This document shows, piece after piece, positions 1-9,115 of a stretch of DNA of 19,288 nt. Position 1 is the first letter of the stretch. Each line of letters opens with the position of its first letter. Made by a program: the position numbers and the translations under genes. Origin of the DNA: an uncultured Eubacteriales bacterium (lineage in GTDB: Bacteria; Bacillota; Clostridia; Christensenellales; Aristaeellaceae). Below the pieces are notes generated by a model. It worked only from the letters and a program-made list of their open reading frames with translations, was not told where the DNA came from and ran no database searches. The stretch is from NCBI GenBank assembly GCA_900542395.1, contig UQNM01000046.1, positions 1-19,288 on the forward strand. Reading direction: 5' to 3'.

Positions 1-18
1 CGGTACGCACGGTGCGGT

Positions 19-51
19 GAGAGGACGGGGGTTAATCACCCCCTCCTACTC
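19..51. other. strong hairpin near the left edge
   Basis: The inner stem GGGGGT (27-32) pairs with ACCCCC (38-43) over the loop TAATC. It is extended by AGGA (22-25) with TCCT (44-47) around one bulged C, and by GAG (19-21) with CTC (49-51). No run of T follows, so it does not look like an intrinsic terminator. The 3' arm CCCCCTCCT is complementary to a Shine-Dalgarno sequence. It could be the 3' end of an RNA or leader that starts outside the window; I cannot name it. Confidence 0.4.
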
Positions 52-111
52 GATTTGACGACAGAAAGGGGATACCGATTTTTGTTTGAATCCATTTTAT
101 ACGAGGGAACG

Positions 112-492
112 ATGATTATTGCGCAGGTGCACGAATCCATCGTGCATCTCAACGACGATTTTGAACTGGTGCTCGGTGACAAGGAGCTGCACTTCATCCT
201 GATGGCGGTGCTGGGCATGCTGCTGTTTTTCATGGTGCATTTCGTGTTCAAGCGGCTGGCCAAATGGAGCATCACGGCCGTTTCGTTTATCTACGTGTTC
301 ACCGTGATGACGGTGATCGGCCTCGCCATCGAAATCGGCCAGAAGATCACGGGGACGGGCGAAATGGACTTTCGGGACGTAGTGGCCGGGCTGTACGGCG
401 TGCTGGCGTTTTTCGCGGTGTATACCGTCTATCGCCTGATCGTGATGCTGGCGCAATATCTGATCCGCCGGGGGAAGAAAGCCGACGGGTGA
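112..492 (+). CDS. VanZ-like small membrane protein
   Basis: This is a 126-residue hydrophobic protein with roughly three or four membrane segments. The N-terminal DKELHF followed by a hydrophobic stretch, and later EIGQKITGTGEMDFRDVVAG before the last membrane segment, fit the VanZ-like family pattern (DK..H near the N-terminus; E..Q......D..D...N/G before the last segment). VanZ proteins raise low-level resistance to teicoplanin by an unclear mechanism, and most family members are uncharacterised, so no function is assigned. I chose ATG 112 because GAGGGA lies just upstream. The frame is open to the left window edge, and TTG codons at 55 and 82 (the latter after AAAGGGG) are alternatives. 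It is separated from rimO by 89 bases that hold a promoter, so it is probably not in that operon. Confidence 0.6.
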   Translation: MIIAQVHESIVHLNDDFELVLGDKELHFILMAVLGMLLFFMVHFVFKRLAKWSITAVSFIYVFTVMTVIGLAIEIGQKITGTGEMDFRDVVAGLYGVLAFFAVYTVYRLIVMLAQYLIRRGKKADG

Positions 493-495
493 GGC

Positions 496-524
496 TTGTA
501 TTTGCCGCCGGAGCATGATAAAAT
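496..524 (+). promoter_or_regulatory. promoter for the rimO-pgsA-cinA-recA operon
   Basis: TTGTAT (496-501), a 17-base spacer and TAAAAT (519-524) preceded by TG at 516-517 form an extended -10 sigma-A-type promoter. The predicted start is near 531, giving a leader of about 50 bases before the rimO start. The short distance and the absence of another promoter before recA suggest it drives all four genes. Confidence 0.55.
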
Positions 525-581
525 AATCCTGTATGACTATAAACGCAGTTTGCCCGAGCGGCAGTTAAAGGAGCAATCATT

Positions 582-1892
582 TTGGCAACAACAGTTGGGC
601 TGATCTCTCTGGGATGCAGCAAAAATCGCGTCGATTCCGAGCAGATGCTCGCGGTGCTCAAGGAGCACGGCTATCAGATCGTTTCCGACCCGTCGCGGGC
701 GGAGGTCATCATCGTCAACACCTGCGGCTTCATCCAGTCCGCAAAGGAAGAAGCCATCTCCACGCTGTTTGAAATGGCGGGCTACAAGCAGACGGGCTGC
801 TGCCGCCTGCTGGTGGCGACGGGCTGCTTCGCGCAGCGCTACCCGGAGGCCATCCGCGAGGAAATGCCCGAGGTGGACGTGATTATGGGCGTGAACGACT
901 ATCAAAAGCTCGATCAGGCCATTCGGGAGGCCGCAAAGGGCGGCCGCCCCGTTTACACCGACGACGACGGAAGGTTCCACGAATTTGGCCGCGTGCTGAC
1001 CACGCCGAAATACAGCGCCTACATCCGCATCGGCGAGGGATGCGACAACTGGTGCTCGTATTGCGCGATTCCGATGATCCGCGGCGGCTACCGCAGCCGC
1101 CCGAAGGCGGATATCCTGGCCGAGGTCAGGACGCTGGCGGCGCAGGGCGTCAAGGAATTTACGCTCATCGCGCAGGACACGACGCGCTACGGCACGGACG
1201 ACGGCGGCGAGAGCCAGCTGCCGCAGTTGATCGAGGAAATCGCCGCGATTCCCGGTGTGGAATGGCTGCGCGCGCTGTACTGCTATCCCGAGCGCGTGGA
1301 TGAGCGCCTGCTGGATACGATGAAGCGCCTGCCGAACGTCTGCGATTACCTCGATCTGCCGATGCAGCACATCAGCCAGCATATCCTGAATGATATGAAC
1401 CGCACGGACACCAGCGCGCACATCCGCGAGGTCTGCCGCATGTTCAAGGAGCGCGGCATGATGCTGCGCACGACGCTGATGGTCGGTTTCCCCGGCGAAA
1501 CGGAGGAAGATTTTGACGAGCTGATGGACTTCGTGAAGGAAATCAAGTTCGACCGCATGGGCGCGTTCATGTTCTGCCCGGAGGACGGCACGCGCGCGGC
1601 GGAAATGCCCGACCAGATTCCCGAAGAGGTGAAGCAGGAGCGCTATGATCGGCTGATGACGCTCCAGCACGGCGTTTCGCTGGCGCAGAACAAGGCGCGC
1701 GTGGGCACGACCTGCCGCGTTCTGGTGGAAAAAAAGCGCGGCAGCCGCTATGTCGGCCGCAGCGAATACGAAGCGCCGGAGACGGACGGCAGCATCTTCT
1801 TCGGCTCGGAGGAGCCGTGCGAGATCGGCTCGTTTGTGAACGTGAAGATCACGGCCGCGAAGGCGTATGACCTGATGGGTGAGCGCGTATGA
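582..1892 (+). CDS. rimO: ribosomal protein uS12 methylthiotransferase RimO
   Basis: RimO is a radical-SAM enzyme that methylthiolates a conserved aspartate of ribosomal protein S12. The 436-residue product has all three family parts. The N-terminal MTTase domain carries cluster-binding cysteines C12 (LGCSKNRVDSE), C48 (NTCGF) and C82 (GCFAQR). The radical-SAM core has CxxxCxxC at C154, C158 and C161 (GCDNWCSYC). A C-terminal TRAM-type segment runs from about residue 370. The LGCSKN-VDSE start and the GxYRSRP region favour RimO over MiaB. The start is TTG 582, supported by AAAGGAG (567-573) 8 bases upstream; the product begins MATTVGL. The stop overlaps the pgsA start as ATGA. Confidence 0.96.
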   Translation: MATTVGLISLGCSKNRVDSEQMLAVLKEHGYQIVSDPSRAEVIIVNTCGFIQSAKEEAISTLFEMAGYKQTGCCRLLVATGCFAQRYPEAIREEMPEVDVIMGVNDYQKLDQAIREAAKGGRPVYTDDDGRFHEFGRVLTTPKYSAYIRIGEGCDNWCSYCAIPMIRGGYRSRPKADILAEVRTLAAQGVKEFTLIAQDTTRYGTDDGGESQLPQLIEEIAAIPGVEWLRALYCYPERVDERLLDTMKRLPNVCDYLDLPMQHISQHILNDMNRTDTSAHIREVCRMFKERGMMLRTTLMVGFPGETEEDFDELMDFVKEIKFDRMGAFMFCPEDGTRAAEMPDQIPEEVKQERYDRLMTLQHGVSLAQNKARVGTTCRVLVEKKRGSRYVGRSEYEAPETDGSIFFGSEEPCEIGSFVNVKITAAKAYDLMGERV

Positions 1893-2470
1893 AAAAGTTT
1901 GTGGAGACGCTGAAACAGACGGGGCGGGCGATTCGCGCGATGAACCTGCCCAACAAGCTGACGCTGCTGCGCGTGGCGCTGGTGCCGCTGTATTTGGTGC
2001 TGCTGTGGTTCTTTGACAACGACAAGTCGATGCAGATTTGGCCGCTGCTGGTGTTTGTCGCCGCGTCGCTGACGGATATGCTCGACGGGCGCATCGCGCG
2101 CTCGCGCAACCTGATTACGAATTTCGGCAAGTTCATGGATCCGATTGCCGACAAGCTGCTGACGCATACCGCGTTCATCATGCTGACGGCCATCGGGCGG
2201 CTGAACGTGACGGCCTGCATCATCTTCATCGCGCGGGAATTTGTCGTCTCCGGCCTGCGGCTGTGCGCCGTGGAGCAGGGACACGTCATTGCGGCGGGCA
2301 TGAGCGGCAAGATCAAGACCGTGCTGCAAATGATGCTGGTGGTCGTGCTGACGATCACGGGCGAGGGCATTCTGCCGGGGCTGCTGACGCTGGCCGCGGC
2401 GGTGATGACGCTCTACTCGATGGGCGAATACGTCTGGCAGAACCGTTCGGTTCTGGGTGGAGCAAAATGA
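1889..2470 (+). CDS. pgsA: CDP-diacylglycerol-glycerol-3-phosphate phosphatidyltransferase
   Basis: PgsA makes phosphatidylglycerol phosphate, the first committed step to phosphatidylglycerol and cardiolipin, in the membrane. The 193-residue protein has the full CDP-alcohol phosphotransferase motif D(x2)DG(x2)AR(x8)G(x3)D(x3)D: D63, D66, G67, A70, R71, G80, D84 and D88. Several hydrophobic segments flank it. The N-terminal MNLPNKLTLLRV block is typical of PgsA and begins at residue 18. ATG 1940 is therefore a possible alternative start, but ATG 1889 overlaps the rimO stop (ATGA), which suggests translational coupling. The 3' end overlaps cinA by the same ATGA arrangement. Confidence 0.94.
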   Translation: MKKFVETLKQTGRAIRAMNLPNKLTLLRVALVPLYLVLLWFFDNDKSMQIWPLLVFVAASLTDMLDGRIARSRNLITNFGKFMDPIADKLLTHTAFIMLTAIGRLNVTACIIFIAREFVVSGLRLCAVEQGHVIAAGMSGKIKTVLQMMLVVVLTITGEGILPGLLTLAAAVMTLYSMGEYVWQNRSVLGGAK

Positions 2471-3711
2471 TTGCAGAAATTGTGGCCATCGGCACGGAGC
2501 TGCTGATGGGGCAGATTGCGGACAGCGACGCGCAGATGCTCTCGCGCGAATTGCAGAGCCTCGGCATCGCGGTGTACCACCATCAGGTGGTGGGCGACAA
2601 CCCGCAGCGGATGCGCGAGGCGCTGGCGCTGGCGCTTTCCAGAAGCGATTTGGTCATCACGACGGGCGGCCTCGGGCCGACGCAGGACGACCTGAGCAAG
2701 GAAATCGCCGCCGAGCTGCTGGGGCTTCCGATGGAATTTGACCCCGAAAGCTGGGACGCAATCGGCCGGTATTTCGAAAAAATCGGGCGCGTCTGCCCGA
2801 TGAACAACCGCAAACAGGCCATGTTCGCCAAGGGCTGCACGATTCTGCCCAACGCATGCGGAACCGCGCCCGGCTGCATGATCGAAAAGGACGGCAAGAT
2901 CGTCGTCCAGCTCCCCGGCCCGCCGCACGAGATGGCGGATATGTTCGGCCGGCAGGTTTACGGCAGGCTGGCGAAAAAGACCGGCGGCTGCATCGCCTCG
3001 CGGTTCATCCGCATTTACGGCATGGGCGAATCGCAGGTGGCGCAGACGTGCGCGAGGTGGATTGAAAACGGCGAGGGTGTGACCGTCGCGCCGTATTGCG
3101 CGCTGGGCGAGTGTCAGCTCCGCGTGACGGCGCGCGGCAGGGACGAGGACGAGGCGCTGCGGCAGGTCGAGCCCGTGGTGGACGCGATCTGCGGCGTGCT
3201 GGGCGACTGCGTTTACGACGTGACCGAGACGAGCGAGGGCTCCATGCAGGAGGCGGCGGGGCGCGCGCTGGTGGCGCGGCGGCTGACCGTTTCGACGGCG
3301 GAGAGCTGCACGGGCGGCATGGTCGCGGCGAGCTTGGTGGATTATCCCGGCATTTCCGAATGCTTGTATGAAGCGCATGTGACCTACGCCAACGAGGCGA
3401 AGGTGAAATACTGCGGCGTGAAGCCGGAGACGCTGGCGGCGTTCGGCGCGGTCAGCGAGCAGACGGCGTTTGAAATGGCGAGCGGCCTGCGCGAAAGAAG
3501 CGGCGCGGACATCGCCGTGGCGACGACCGGCATCGCAGGGCCGGGCGGCGGGACGAAGGAAAAGCCCGTCGGGCTGGTATATGTCGCCTGCGCGGACAGG
3601 CACGGCGTGACGGTCGAGCGGTTGCAGCTCGGCGGCGACCGCGCGCGGGTGCGCAGGCTGGCGACACTCAAGGCGCTGGACATGGTGCGCCGCGCAGCGA
3701 TAAGAGGGTAA
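2467..3711 (+). CDS. cinA: CinA: competence/damage-inducible protein with NMN deamidase domain
   Basis: CinA couples an N-terminal MoCF/COG1058 domain (ADP-ribose pyrophosphatase activity in studied members) to a C-terminal PncC-type nicotinamide mononucleotide deamidase, so it recycles pyridine nucleotide by-products. The 414-residue product shows the N-terminal AIGTELLMG and GGLGPTQDD (67-75) motifs. Its C-terminal deamidase motifs are TAESCTGG (277-284) and TTGIAGPGGGT (353-363). Length is normal for the two-domain form. The frame is open much further upstream inside pgsA, but ATG 2467 is the family start. It overlaps the pgsA stop (ATGA) and follows GGTGGAG. recA follows 16 bases downstream, the usual Gram-positive cinA-recA arrangement. 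Confidence 0.95.
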   Translation: MIAEIVAIGTELLMGQIADSDAQMLSRELQSLGIAVYHHQVVGDNPQRMREALALALSRSDLVITTGGLGPTQDDLSKEIAAELLGLPMEFDPESWDAIGRYFEKIGRVCPMNNRKQAMFAKGCTILPNACGTAPGCMIEKDGKIVVQLPGPPHEMADMFGRQVYGRLAKKTGGCIASRFIRIYGMGESQVAQTCARWIENGEGVTVAPYCALGECQLRVTARGRDEDEALRQVEPVVDAICGVLGDCVYDVTETSEGSMQEAAGRALVARRLTVSTAESCTGGMVAASLVDYPGISECLYEAHVTYANEAKVKYCGVKPETLAAFGAVSEQTAFEMASGLRERSGADIAVATTGIAGPGGGTKEKPVGLVYVACADRHGVTVERLQLGGDRARVRRLATLKALDMVRRAAIRG

Positions 3712-3727
3712 AAACAGGAGGGGCAAT

Positions 3728-4867
<1,140 letters not shown>

Positions 4868-4875
4868 GCGAAAAG

Positions 4876-4904
4876 AACCCGCCTTGAAATCAAGGCGGGT
4901 TTCA
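4876..4904 (+). terminator. terminator after recA
   Basis: AACCCGCCTTG (4876-4886 region) pairs with CAAGGCGGGTT (4891-4901) over an AAAT loop, giving a perfect GC-rich stem starting about 10 bases after the recA stop. The following T run is short (TTTC), so termination may be partial. The 3' arm and loop overlap the promoter of the next operon. Confidence 0.7.
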
Positions 4905-4913
4905 TGCTATACT
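4884..4913 (+). promoter_or_regulatory. promoter of the GNAT-rlmA-aldolase operon
   Basis: TTGAAA (4884-4889), an 18-base spacer and TATACT (4908-4913) lie inside and just after the recA terminator hairpin. The predicted start is near 4920, giving a leader of about 45 bases. A second -35-like TTGACA at 4924-4929 has no convincing -10 partner. Confidence 0.5.
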
Positions 4914-4964
4914 ATATACGATTTTGACAGACTTTGAAACGACGCGACGAACAGGAAGGATACC

Positions 4965-6188
4965 ATGAAGCAGGAAAAGCTGGAAGACCGATTGCAGATG
5001 CGCAGGCTGACGGTGGACGATACCGCGCAGTATAACGCGCTGCTCCGTTATGCGTTTCAGGTGACGGACAGCGAGCTGGCCTCGCTCGGCTGGAACCAGA
5101 AGGAGATGGAGCGCAGCAAAAAACCCGTGCTCAAAAAGACGGAGTCGTTCGGCTGGTTTGACGGGGAAAAGCTGGCTTCGCAGATCAGCGTCTACCCGAT
5201 GCAGGTCAATCTGTTCGGCACGATGTACAACATGGGCGGCGTGACCGGCGTGGCGACCTATCCGGAATACATGGGGCACGGGCTGATGGCGCACCTGATG
5301 AAAAAAGCGCTTGATAACATGCGCGAAAACCACCAGTGCGTGTCGATGCTCTTCCCATACCTGATTCCGTATTACCGCAAAAAGGGCTGGGAAATCGTTT
5401 CGGATAAGATGACCTACACCATCAAGGATACGCAGCTGCCCAAGCACCGCAAGGTCGGCGGTATGGTCGAGCGCGTGGACATCGACAGCGAGGATGTGCA
5501 CCGGGTGCACGACGCATTCTCCGCGATGCGCCACGGCGCGCTCAAGCGCAACGAGCTGGAGTGGGAGGAATACTGGCGGTGGGAGGCCGACGACGTGCTC
5601 GTCGCCGTGTATTACGACGCGAACGAGAAGCCGACCGGCTACCTCGTCTACTACATCGCCAACGACGTGTTCCGCATCAAGGAGCTGGTGTACGTCAATC
5701 AGGAGGCGCGCCACGGCCTGTGGAACTATATCTCTGCGCACTTTTCGATGATCGAAAAGGTGGTCGGCAACAACTACACCAACGAGCCGATGGCGTTTCT
5801 GCTGGAGGACAGCGAAATTCAGGAGGAAATCGAGCCGTATATCATGGCGCGCATCGTCGATTTCGAGGAGTTTATCCGGCAGTATCCGTTTGATATCATC
5901 TCCATCCACGACGACCTGCATTTCATCATCGACGACCCGATCATGGAGTGCAACTGCGGCGATTTCTCCCTGCGCTGGGATGCGGCGGGCAACACCATTC
6001 TGGAGCGCGGCGGCACGCGCGGCGAAACCGTCCGCTGCGACATTCAGACGCTGACGGCCATGTTCTACGGCTACAAGCGGCCGACCTACCTCAAGCGCGT
6101 CGAGCGATTGCAGGCCAACGACACCGCTGTGCGCATTCTGGAGGATATCATCCCCATCGAGCAGCCGTATTTCTCGGATTATTTCTAA
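4965..6188 (+). CDS. Eis-like GNAT N-acetyltransferase
   Basis: This is a 407-residue GNAT-superfamily protein of the Eis type: two GNAT-like domains followed by an SCP2-like C-terminal domain. The acetyl-CoA binding region is VTGVATYPEYMGHGLM (93-108), a weakened V.V.P..R..G.G motif. It is followed by FPYLIPYYRKKGW (130-142), which resembles the P..fY...Gw block of the family. The chain ends in SDYF; in characterised Eis proteins a Tyr and the C-terminal carboxylate act in catalysis, so Y136/Y137 and F407 are candidates here by inference. The acyl acceptor is unknown; Eis relatives acetylate amines, including some aminoglycosides. ATG 4965 follows GGAAGGA. rlmA begins 18 bases after the stop, so they probably share a transcript. 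Confidence 0.8.
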   Translation: MKQEKLEDRLQMRRLTVDDTAQYNALLRYAFQVTDSELASLGWNQKEMERSKKPVLKKTESFGWFDGEKLASQISVYPMQVNLFGTMYNMGGVTGVATYPEYMGHGLMAHLMKKALDNMRENHQCVSMLFPYLIPYYRKKGWEIVSDKMTYTIKDTQLPKHRKVGGMVERVDIDSEDVHRVHDAFSAMRHGALKRNELEWEEYWRWEADDVLVAVYYDANEKPTGYLVYYIANDVFRIKELVYVNQEARHGLWNYISAHFSMIEKVVGNNYTNEPMAFLLEDSEIQEEIEPYIMARIVDFEEFIRQYPFDIISIHDDLHFIIDDPIMECNCGDFSLRWDAAGNTILERGGTRGETVRCDIQTLTAMFYGYKRPTYLKRVERLQANDTAVRILEDIIPIEQPYFSDYF

Positions 6189-6206
6189 GAGTGAGGCGTT
6201 ACAACC

Positions 6207-7031
6207 ATGCAAAACGAAGCGGCCGCGCTTCTTCGCTGCCCGATCTGTTCGGGCAGTTTTCATCAGGAGGGCAAAAGCCTGCTCTGCGACAAGCGCCATT
6301 GCTACGACGTCGCCAAGCAGGGGCACGTCAATTTCGCGCCGAACGCCAAGCCGTCCTTCTACAAAAAGGAGCTGTTCGAGAGCCGCGCGAAGGCGTTTGA
6401 GGCGGGCGTTTTTGCGCCGGTTGTCGCCGCCGTCGGCGAGGCGCTGGAAAAATACGTGCGCGCCGAGCGCCCCGTCGTGGCGGACGCGGGATGCGGCGAG
6501 GGATACTATCTGCGGAGCGTCTGCCCGGAGCGGGACATAATCCGGATCGGGTTTGATCTCTCGAAGGAGGCCGTTCTGCTGGCGGCGAAGGGCGACAGGC
6601 GCTCGACGTATTTTGTCGGCGATTTGGCCAACATACCATTGGCGGACGGCTGCTGCGACGCGGTGCTCGATGTGTTTACGCCGGCGAACTACGCGCAGTT
6701 CGGGCGCATCCTCAAAAAGGACGGCGTGCTCATCAAGCTCGCGCCGAGGCCGGGCTATCTGCGTCAGCTTCGCGAGGCGGCGGGCGGCCGGCTGGCGGCC
6801 TACGACGGCGCGCCCGTTTCGGATTACGCGCACGCGCACCTGAACGTGCTGGAACAGAGGACGATCACCTATACGATGCCGGTCAGCGGGGCGCTGGCGC
6901 TGCATCTGGCGAAAATGACCCCGATGCTCGCCAACATCGACGCGGACAGCCTTGACCTGAGCGGCGTGACGGAGATCACCGTTGACGAGACGATGATCGT
7001 CGGCGCCATCAAACGGGAGGAAGAATCGTGA
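6207..7031 (+). CDS. rlmA: 23S rRNA (guanine) N1-methyltransferase, RlmA family
   Basis: RlmA-type enzymes methylate N1 of a guanine in helix 35 of 23S rRNA (G745 in E. coli, G748 for the Gram-positive RlmAII/TlrB branch). Which base is modified cannot be told from sequence. The 274-residue protein has the family zinc site C11, C14, C27 and H31, with the same spacing as E. coli RlmA. It is followed by the KQGHVNF block (37-43). SAM motif I is VADAGCGEG (91-99), and APRPGYLRQLRE (179-190) follows the catalytic region. The start ATG 6207 has only a weak upstream GAGTGAGG. The stop overlaps the GTG start of the next gene (GTGA), suggesting translational coupling. Confidence 0.88.
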   Translation: MQNEAAALLRCPICSGSFHQEGKSLLCDKRHCYDVAKQGHVNFAPNAKPSFYKKELFESRAKAFEAGVFAPVVAAVGEALEKYVRAERPVVADAGCGEGYYLRSVCPERDIIRIGFDLSKEAVLLAAKGDRRSTYFVGDLANIPLADGCCDAVLDVFTPANYAQFGRILKKDGVLIKLAPRPGYLRQLREAAGGRLAAYDGAPVSDYAHAHLNVLEQRTITYTMPVSGALALHLAKMTPMLANIDADSLDLSGVTEITVDETMIVGAIKREEES

Positions 7032-8056
7032 AGACGTTTTTTATGAATGACTACGGCGAGGGCGCGCACCCGATTGTGATGCAGCGGCTTCTTGAAACCA
7101 ACATGGAGCACACCTGCGGCTACGGGCTGGATGATTACAGCCTGCGCGCGGCGGACGTGATCCGCGAGAAATGCGGCCAGCCTGAGGCGGCGGTGCACAT
7201 CATGGCCGGCGGCACATCGGCCAACAGCATTGCGATTGCGGCGTTCCTGCGCCCCTACGAGGCGGCAATCTGCGCGCCGACGGGGCACATCAACGTGCAC
7301 GAAACCGGCGCGGTGGAGGCGACGGGGCACAAGGTGCTTCCCTGCGCGGCAAAGGACGGCAAGGTGACGCCGGAGGGCGTAGAGGCCGTCTGCGCGCTGC
7401 ACACGGACGAGCACATGGTTGCGCCGAGGCTGCTCTACATCAGCCAGCCGACGGAAATCGGCACCGTCTACCATCTGGACGAGCTGAAGGCGCTGCGCAG
7501 GGTCTGCGACGCGCACGGGCTGATCCTCTTTGTGGACGGCGCGCGGCTGGGGAGCGGGCTGACCAGCGCGGAATGTGACGTGACGCTCCGGGATCTGGCG
7601 GCGCTGGCGGATTGCTTCTACATCGGCGGCACAAAGAACGGCCTGCTCTTCGGCGAGGCGATGGTGATCGTCAACCCGGCGCTGCAAAAGGATTTCCGCT
7701 TTATGATTAAGCACAACGGCGGCATGATCGCCAAGGGGCGGCTCGGCGGCGTGATGTTTTTGGCGGCGCTGGAGCACGACGACTATTTTGCGTGGGCCAG
7801 ACACGCCAACGAGATGGCCGACATCATCCGCGCGGGCATGGAGCGCGCGGGGATTCCCTTCTTCCAGCGGACGACGACCAACCAGATTTTCGCCGTGCTG
7901 ACGGAGGAGCAGAACGCCGCGCTGGCGCTGGATTTCGCCTATGAGCGCTGGGAAACGCTGGATGACGGGCGCGTGGCCGTCCGCTTTGTGACAAGCTGGG
8001 CGACGACGGCGGAGGATTGCCAGAAGCTCGTCTCCGCGCTGGAGGCGGTGGCCTGA
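7028..8056 (+). CDS. threonine aldolase-like PLP-dependent beta-eliminating lyase
   Basis: This 342-residue fold-type I PLP enzyme resembles low-specificity L-threonine aldolase, which cleaves threonine to glycine and acetaldehyde. It opens with FMNDYGEGAHP (5-15), typical of this family. Other features are AGGTSANSIA (60-69), the cofactor-binding FVDGARLG (168-175) and the Schiff-base lysine K203 in YIGGTKNG (198-205). Length fits LtaE proteins (about 330-345 residues). Family members vary in stereochemistry and substrate, so I withhold a gene symbol. The start is GTG 7028, overlapping the rlmA stop. The stop shares one base with the next ATG (TGATG), so three consecutive genes are coupled. 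Confidence 0.85.
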   Translation: MKTFFMNDYGEGAHPIVMQRLLETNMEHTCGYGLDDYSLRAADVIREKCGQPEAAVHIMAGGTSANSIAIAAFLRPYEAAICAPTGHINVHETGAVEATGHKVLPCAAKDGKVTPEGVEAVCALHTDEHMVAPRLLYISQPTEIGTVYHLDELKALRRVCDAHGLILFVDGARLGSGLTSAECDVTLRDLAALADCFYIGGTKNGLLFGEAMVIVNPALQKDFRFMIKHNGGMIAKGRLGGVMFLAALEHDDYFAWARHANEMADIIRAGMERAGIPFFQRTTTNQIFAVLTEEQNAALALDFAYERWETLDDGRVAVRFVTSWATTAEDCQKLVSALEAVA

Positions 8057-9066
8057 TGGCGCGCGAGGGGCGGTCTCATGTGCGCAAGAGAAAAAAGGGC
8101 TGTCTGGTTGGCTGCCTGACGAATCTGCTGCTCGTGCTCGGCGTGGCGGCGCTGCTGTTTGTCGGCGCGCACGTGCTGGGCTTTGTGAAGAGCGACCCGC
8201 AGACGGGCGCGCCGACGCTCCGCTTTGACAATCTGCCGGAAATCAAGCTCGGCGACTTTGATCTGAGCAAAATCGAGCTGCCGGATGTTTCAAAGCTGAC
8301 GGAGAAGCTGCCCAAGTGGGCATACGGCGTGAACCCCAACGGGCTGACGATCAAGACGCTGCGCGCGGGCGACGGCGAGGCGGTTTTTGTCTGCGCGGAC
8401 GGATACACCATGCTCGTCGGCGCGGGCAGCGGAACGGGCGCGGCGCTCTGCGGCCAGCTTCTGCTTTGCGGTGTGAACCACCTGAGCGCGGCGGTCGCGA
8501 TGGGATCGGAGGACGAACAGCTCAGCGCGATGAAAATGGCGCTGGGGCTGACGCGGCCGGATTATCTCTTTGTGCCGCCGACGCAGACGAAGGGCAAGGC
8601 CTACGCGCAGATGATCGACGCGGCGGAAAAGCAGGGGACGCAGATCGTCTCCGCGACGCAGAATATGGCCTTTACCCTCGGGCGGGCGCGCGTGACATTC
8701 ATCGGCCCGGCGCGGACGCAGCACACGGACAGCCGCGACGACGGGCTGACGCTGCGCATCGACTACGGGGAGACGAGCGCCGTGGTGACGGGCTGCATCA
8801 CCGCGAGCGGCGAAAAGGAGATCGTCGCCTCCGGCGCGGCGGTCAAGTGCGACGCGCTGATCGCCGCGCGCGGGGGCAGTGAAGCGGCGACCTGCACCGA
8901 ATGGGTGGAGGCCGCCAAGCCGGGCGTTGCGTTTGTCACGGGGAAAAACCCCGCCAACAGCGTGCGCATCCGGCTGCAAAAGGCCGGGGCGACGGTTTAC
9001 GCCGCGAAGGAAAACGGCGTGATGACGCTCTATTCGGACGGACAGAAGATCACGGTTCAGCCGTAA
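8056..9066 (+). CDS. membrane-anchored ComEC-type metallo-beta-lactamase-fold protein, ligands lost
   Basis: The 336-residue protein has a basic N-terminus (RKRKK 10-14) and one membrane segment (about 16-42), so the rest is probably outside the membrane. Residues 95-336 follow the order of the ComEC metallo-beta-lactamase domain. GDGEAVFVCADGYTMLVGAG (105-124) matches GqGDa..i...g..iLiDgG. DGLTLRIDYG (229-238) matches the NsLvl.l.yG strand. VVTGCI (243-248) stands where LLtGD is expected. ARGGS (271-275) stands where kv.HHGS is expected. AKPGVAFVTGKN and the VYAAKENGVMTLYSDG end match the ComEC C-terminus. The THxHxDH loop is absent: the equivalent stretch is AVAMGSEDE (146-154). The enzyme is therefore probably inactive. 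ATG 8056 overlaps the previous stop by one base and is preferred to an in-frame start at 8017. Role unknown. Confidence 0.65.
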   Translation: MAREGRSHVRKRKKGCLVGCLTNLLLVLGVAALLFVGAHVLGFVKSDPQTGAPTLRFDNLPEIKLGDFDLSKIELPDVSKLTEKLPKWAYGVNPNGLTIKTLRAGDGEAVFVCADGYTMLVGAGSGTGAALCGQLLLCGVNHLSAAVAMGSEDEQLSAMKMALGLTRPDYLFVPPTQTKGKAYAQMIDAAEKQGTQIVSATQNMAFTLGRARVTFIGPARTQHTDSRDDGLTLRIDYGETSAVVTGCITASGEKEIVASGAAVKCDALIAARGGSEAATCTEWVEAAKPGVAFVTGKNPANSVRIRLQKAGATVYAAKENGVMTLYSDGQKITVQP

Positions 9067-9073
9067 ATATGCG

Positions 9074-9115
9074 AAAGACCCTGCCGGGCTGCGTCCAATG
9101 CCCGACAGGGTCTTT
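9074..9115. terminator. bidirectional terminator
   Basis: AAAGACCCTG (9074-9083) pairs with CAGGGTCTTT (9106-9115), with an inner stem CGGGC (9085-9089) and GCCCG (9100-9104). It lies 7 bases after the plus-strand gene that ends at 9066, and T-rich sequence follows on the plus strand (TTTCTGTT). The mirror form also gives a UUU-ending stem on the minus strand, where it would end the candidate RNA transcribed from 9284. Confidence 0.75.

Noticed and set aside
4902..6905. A 667-codon open frame on the minus strand opposite the acetyltransferase and rlmA.
   Set aside because: It has His/Arg/Val-rich composition typical of the antisense of GC-rich genes, crosses two well-supported genes and has no recognisable domain.
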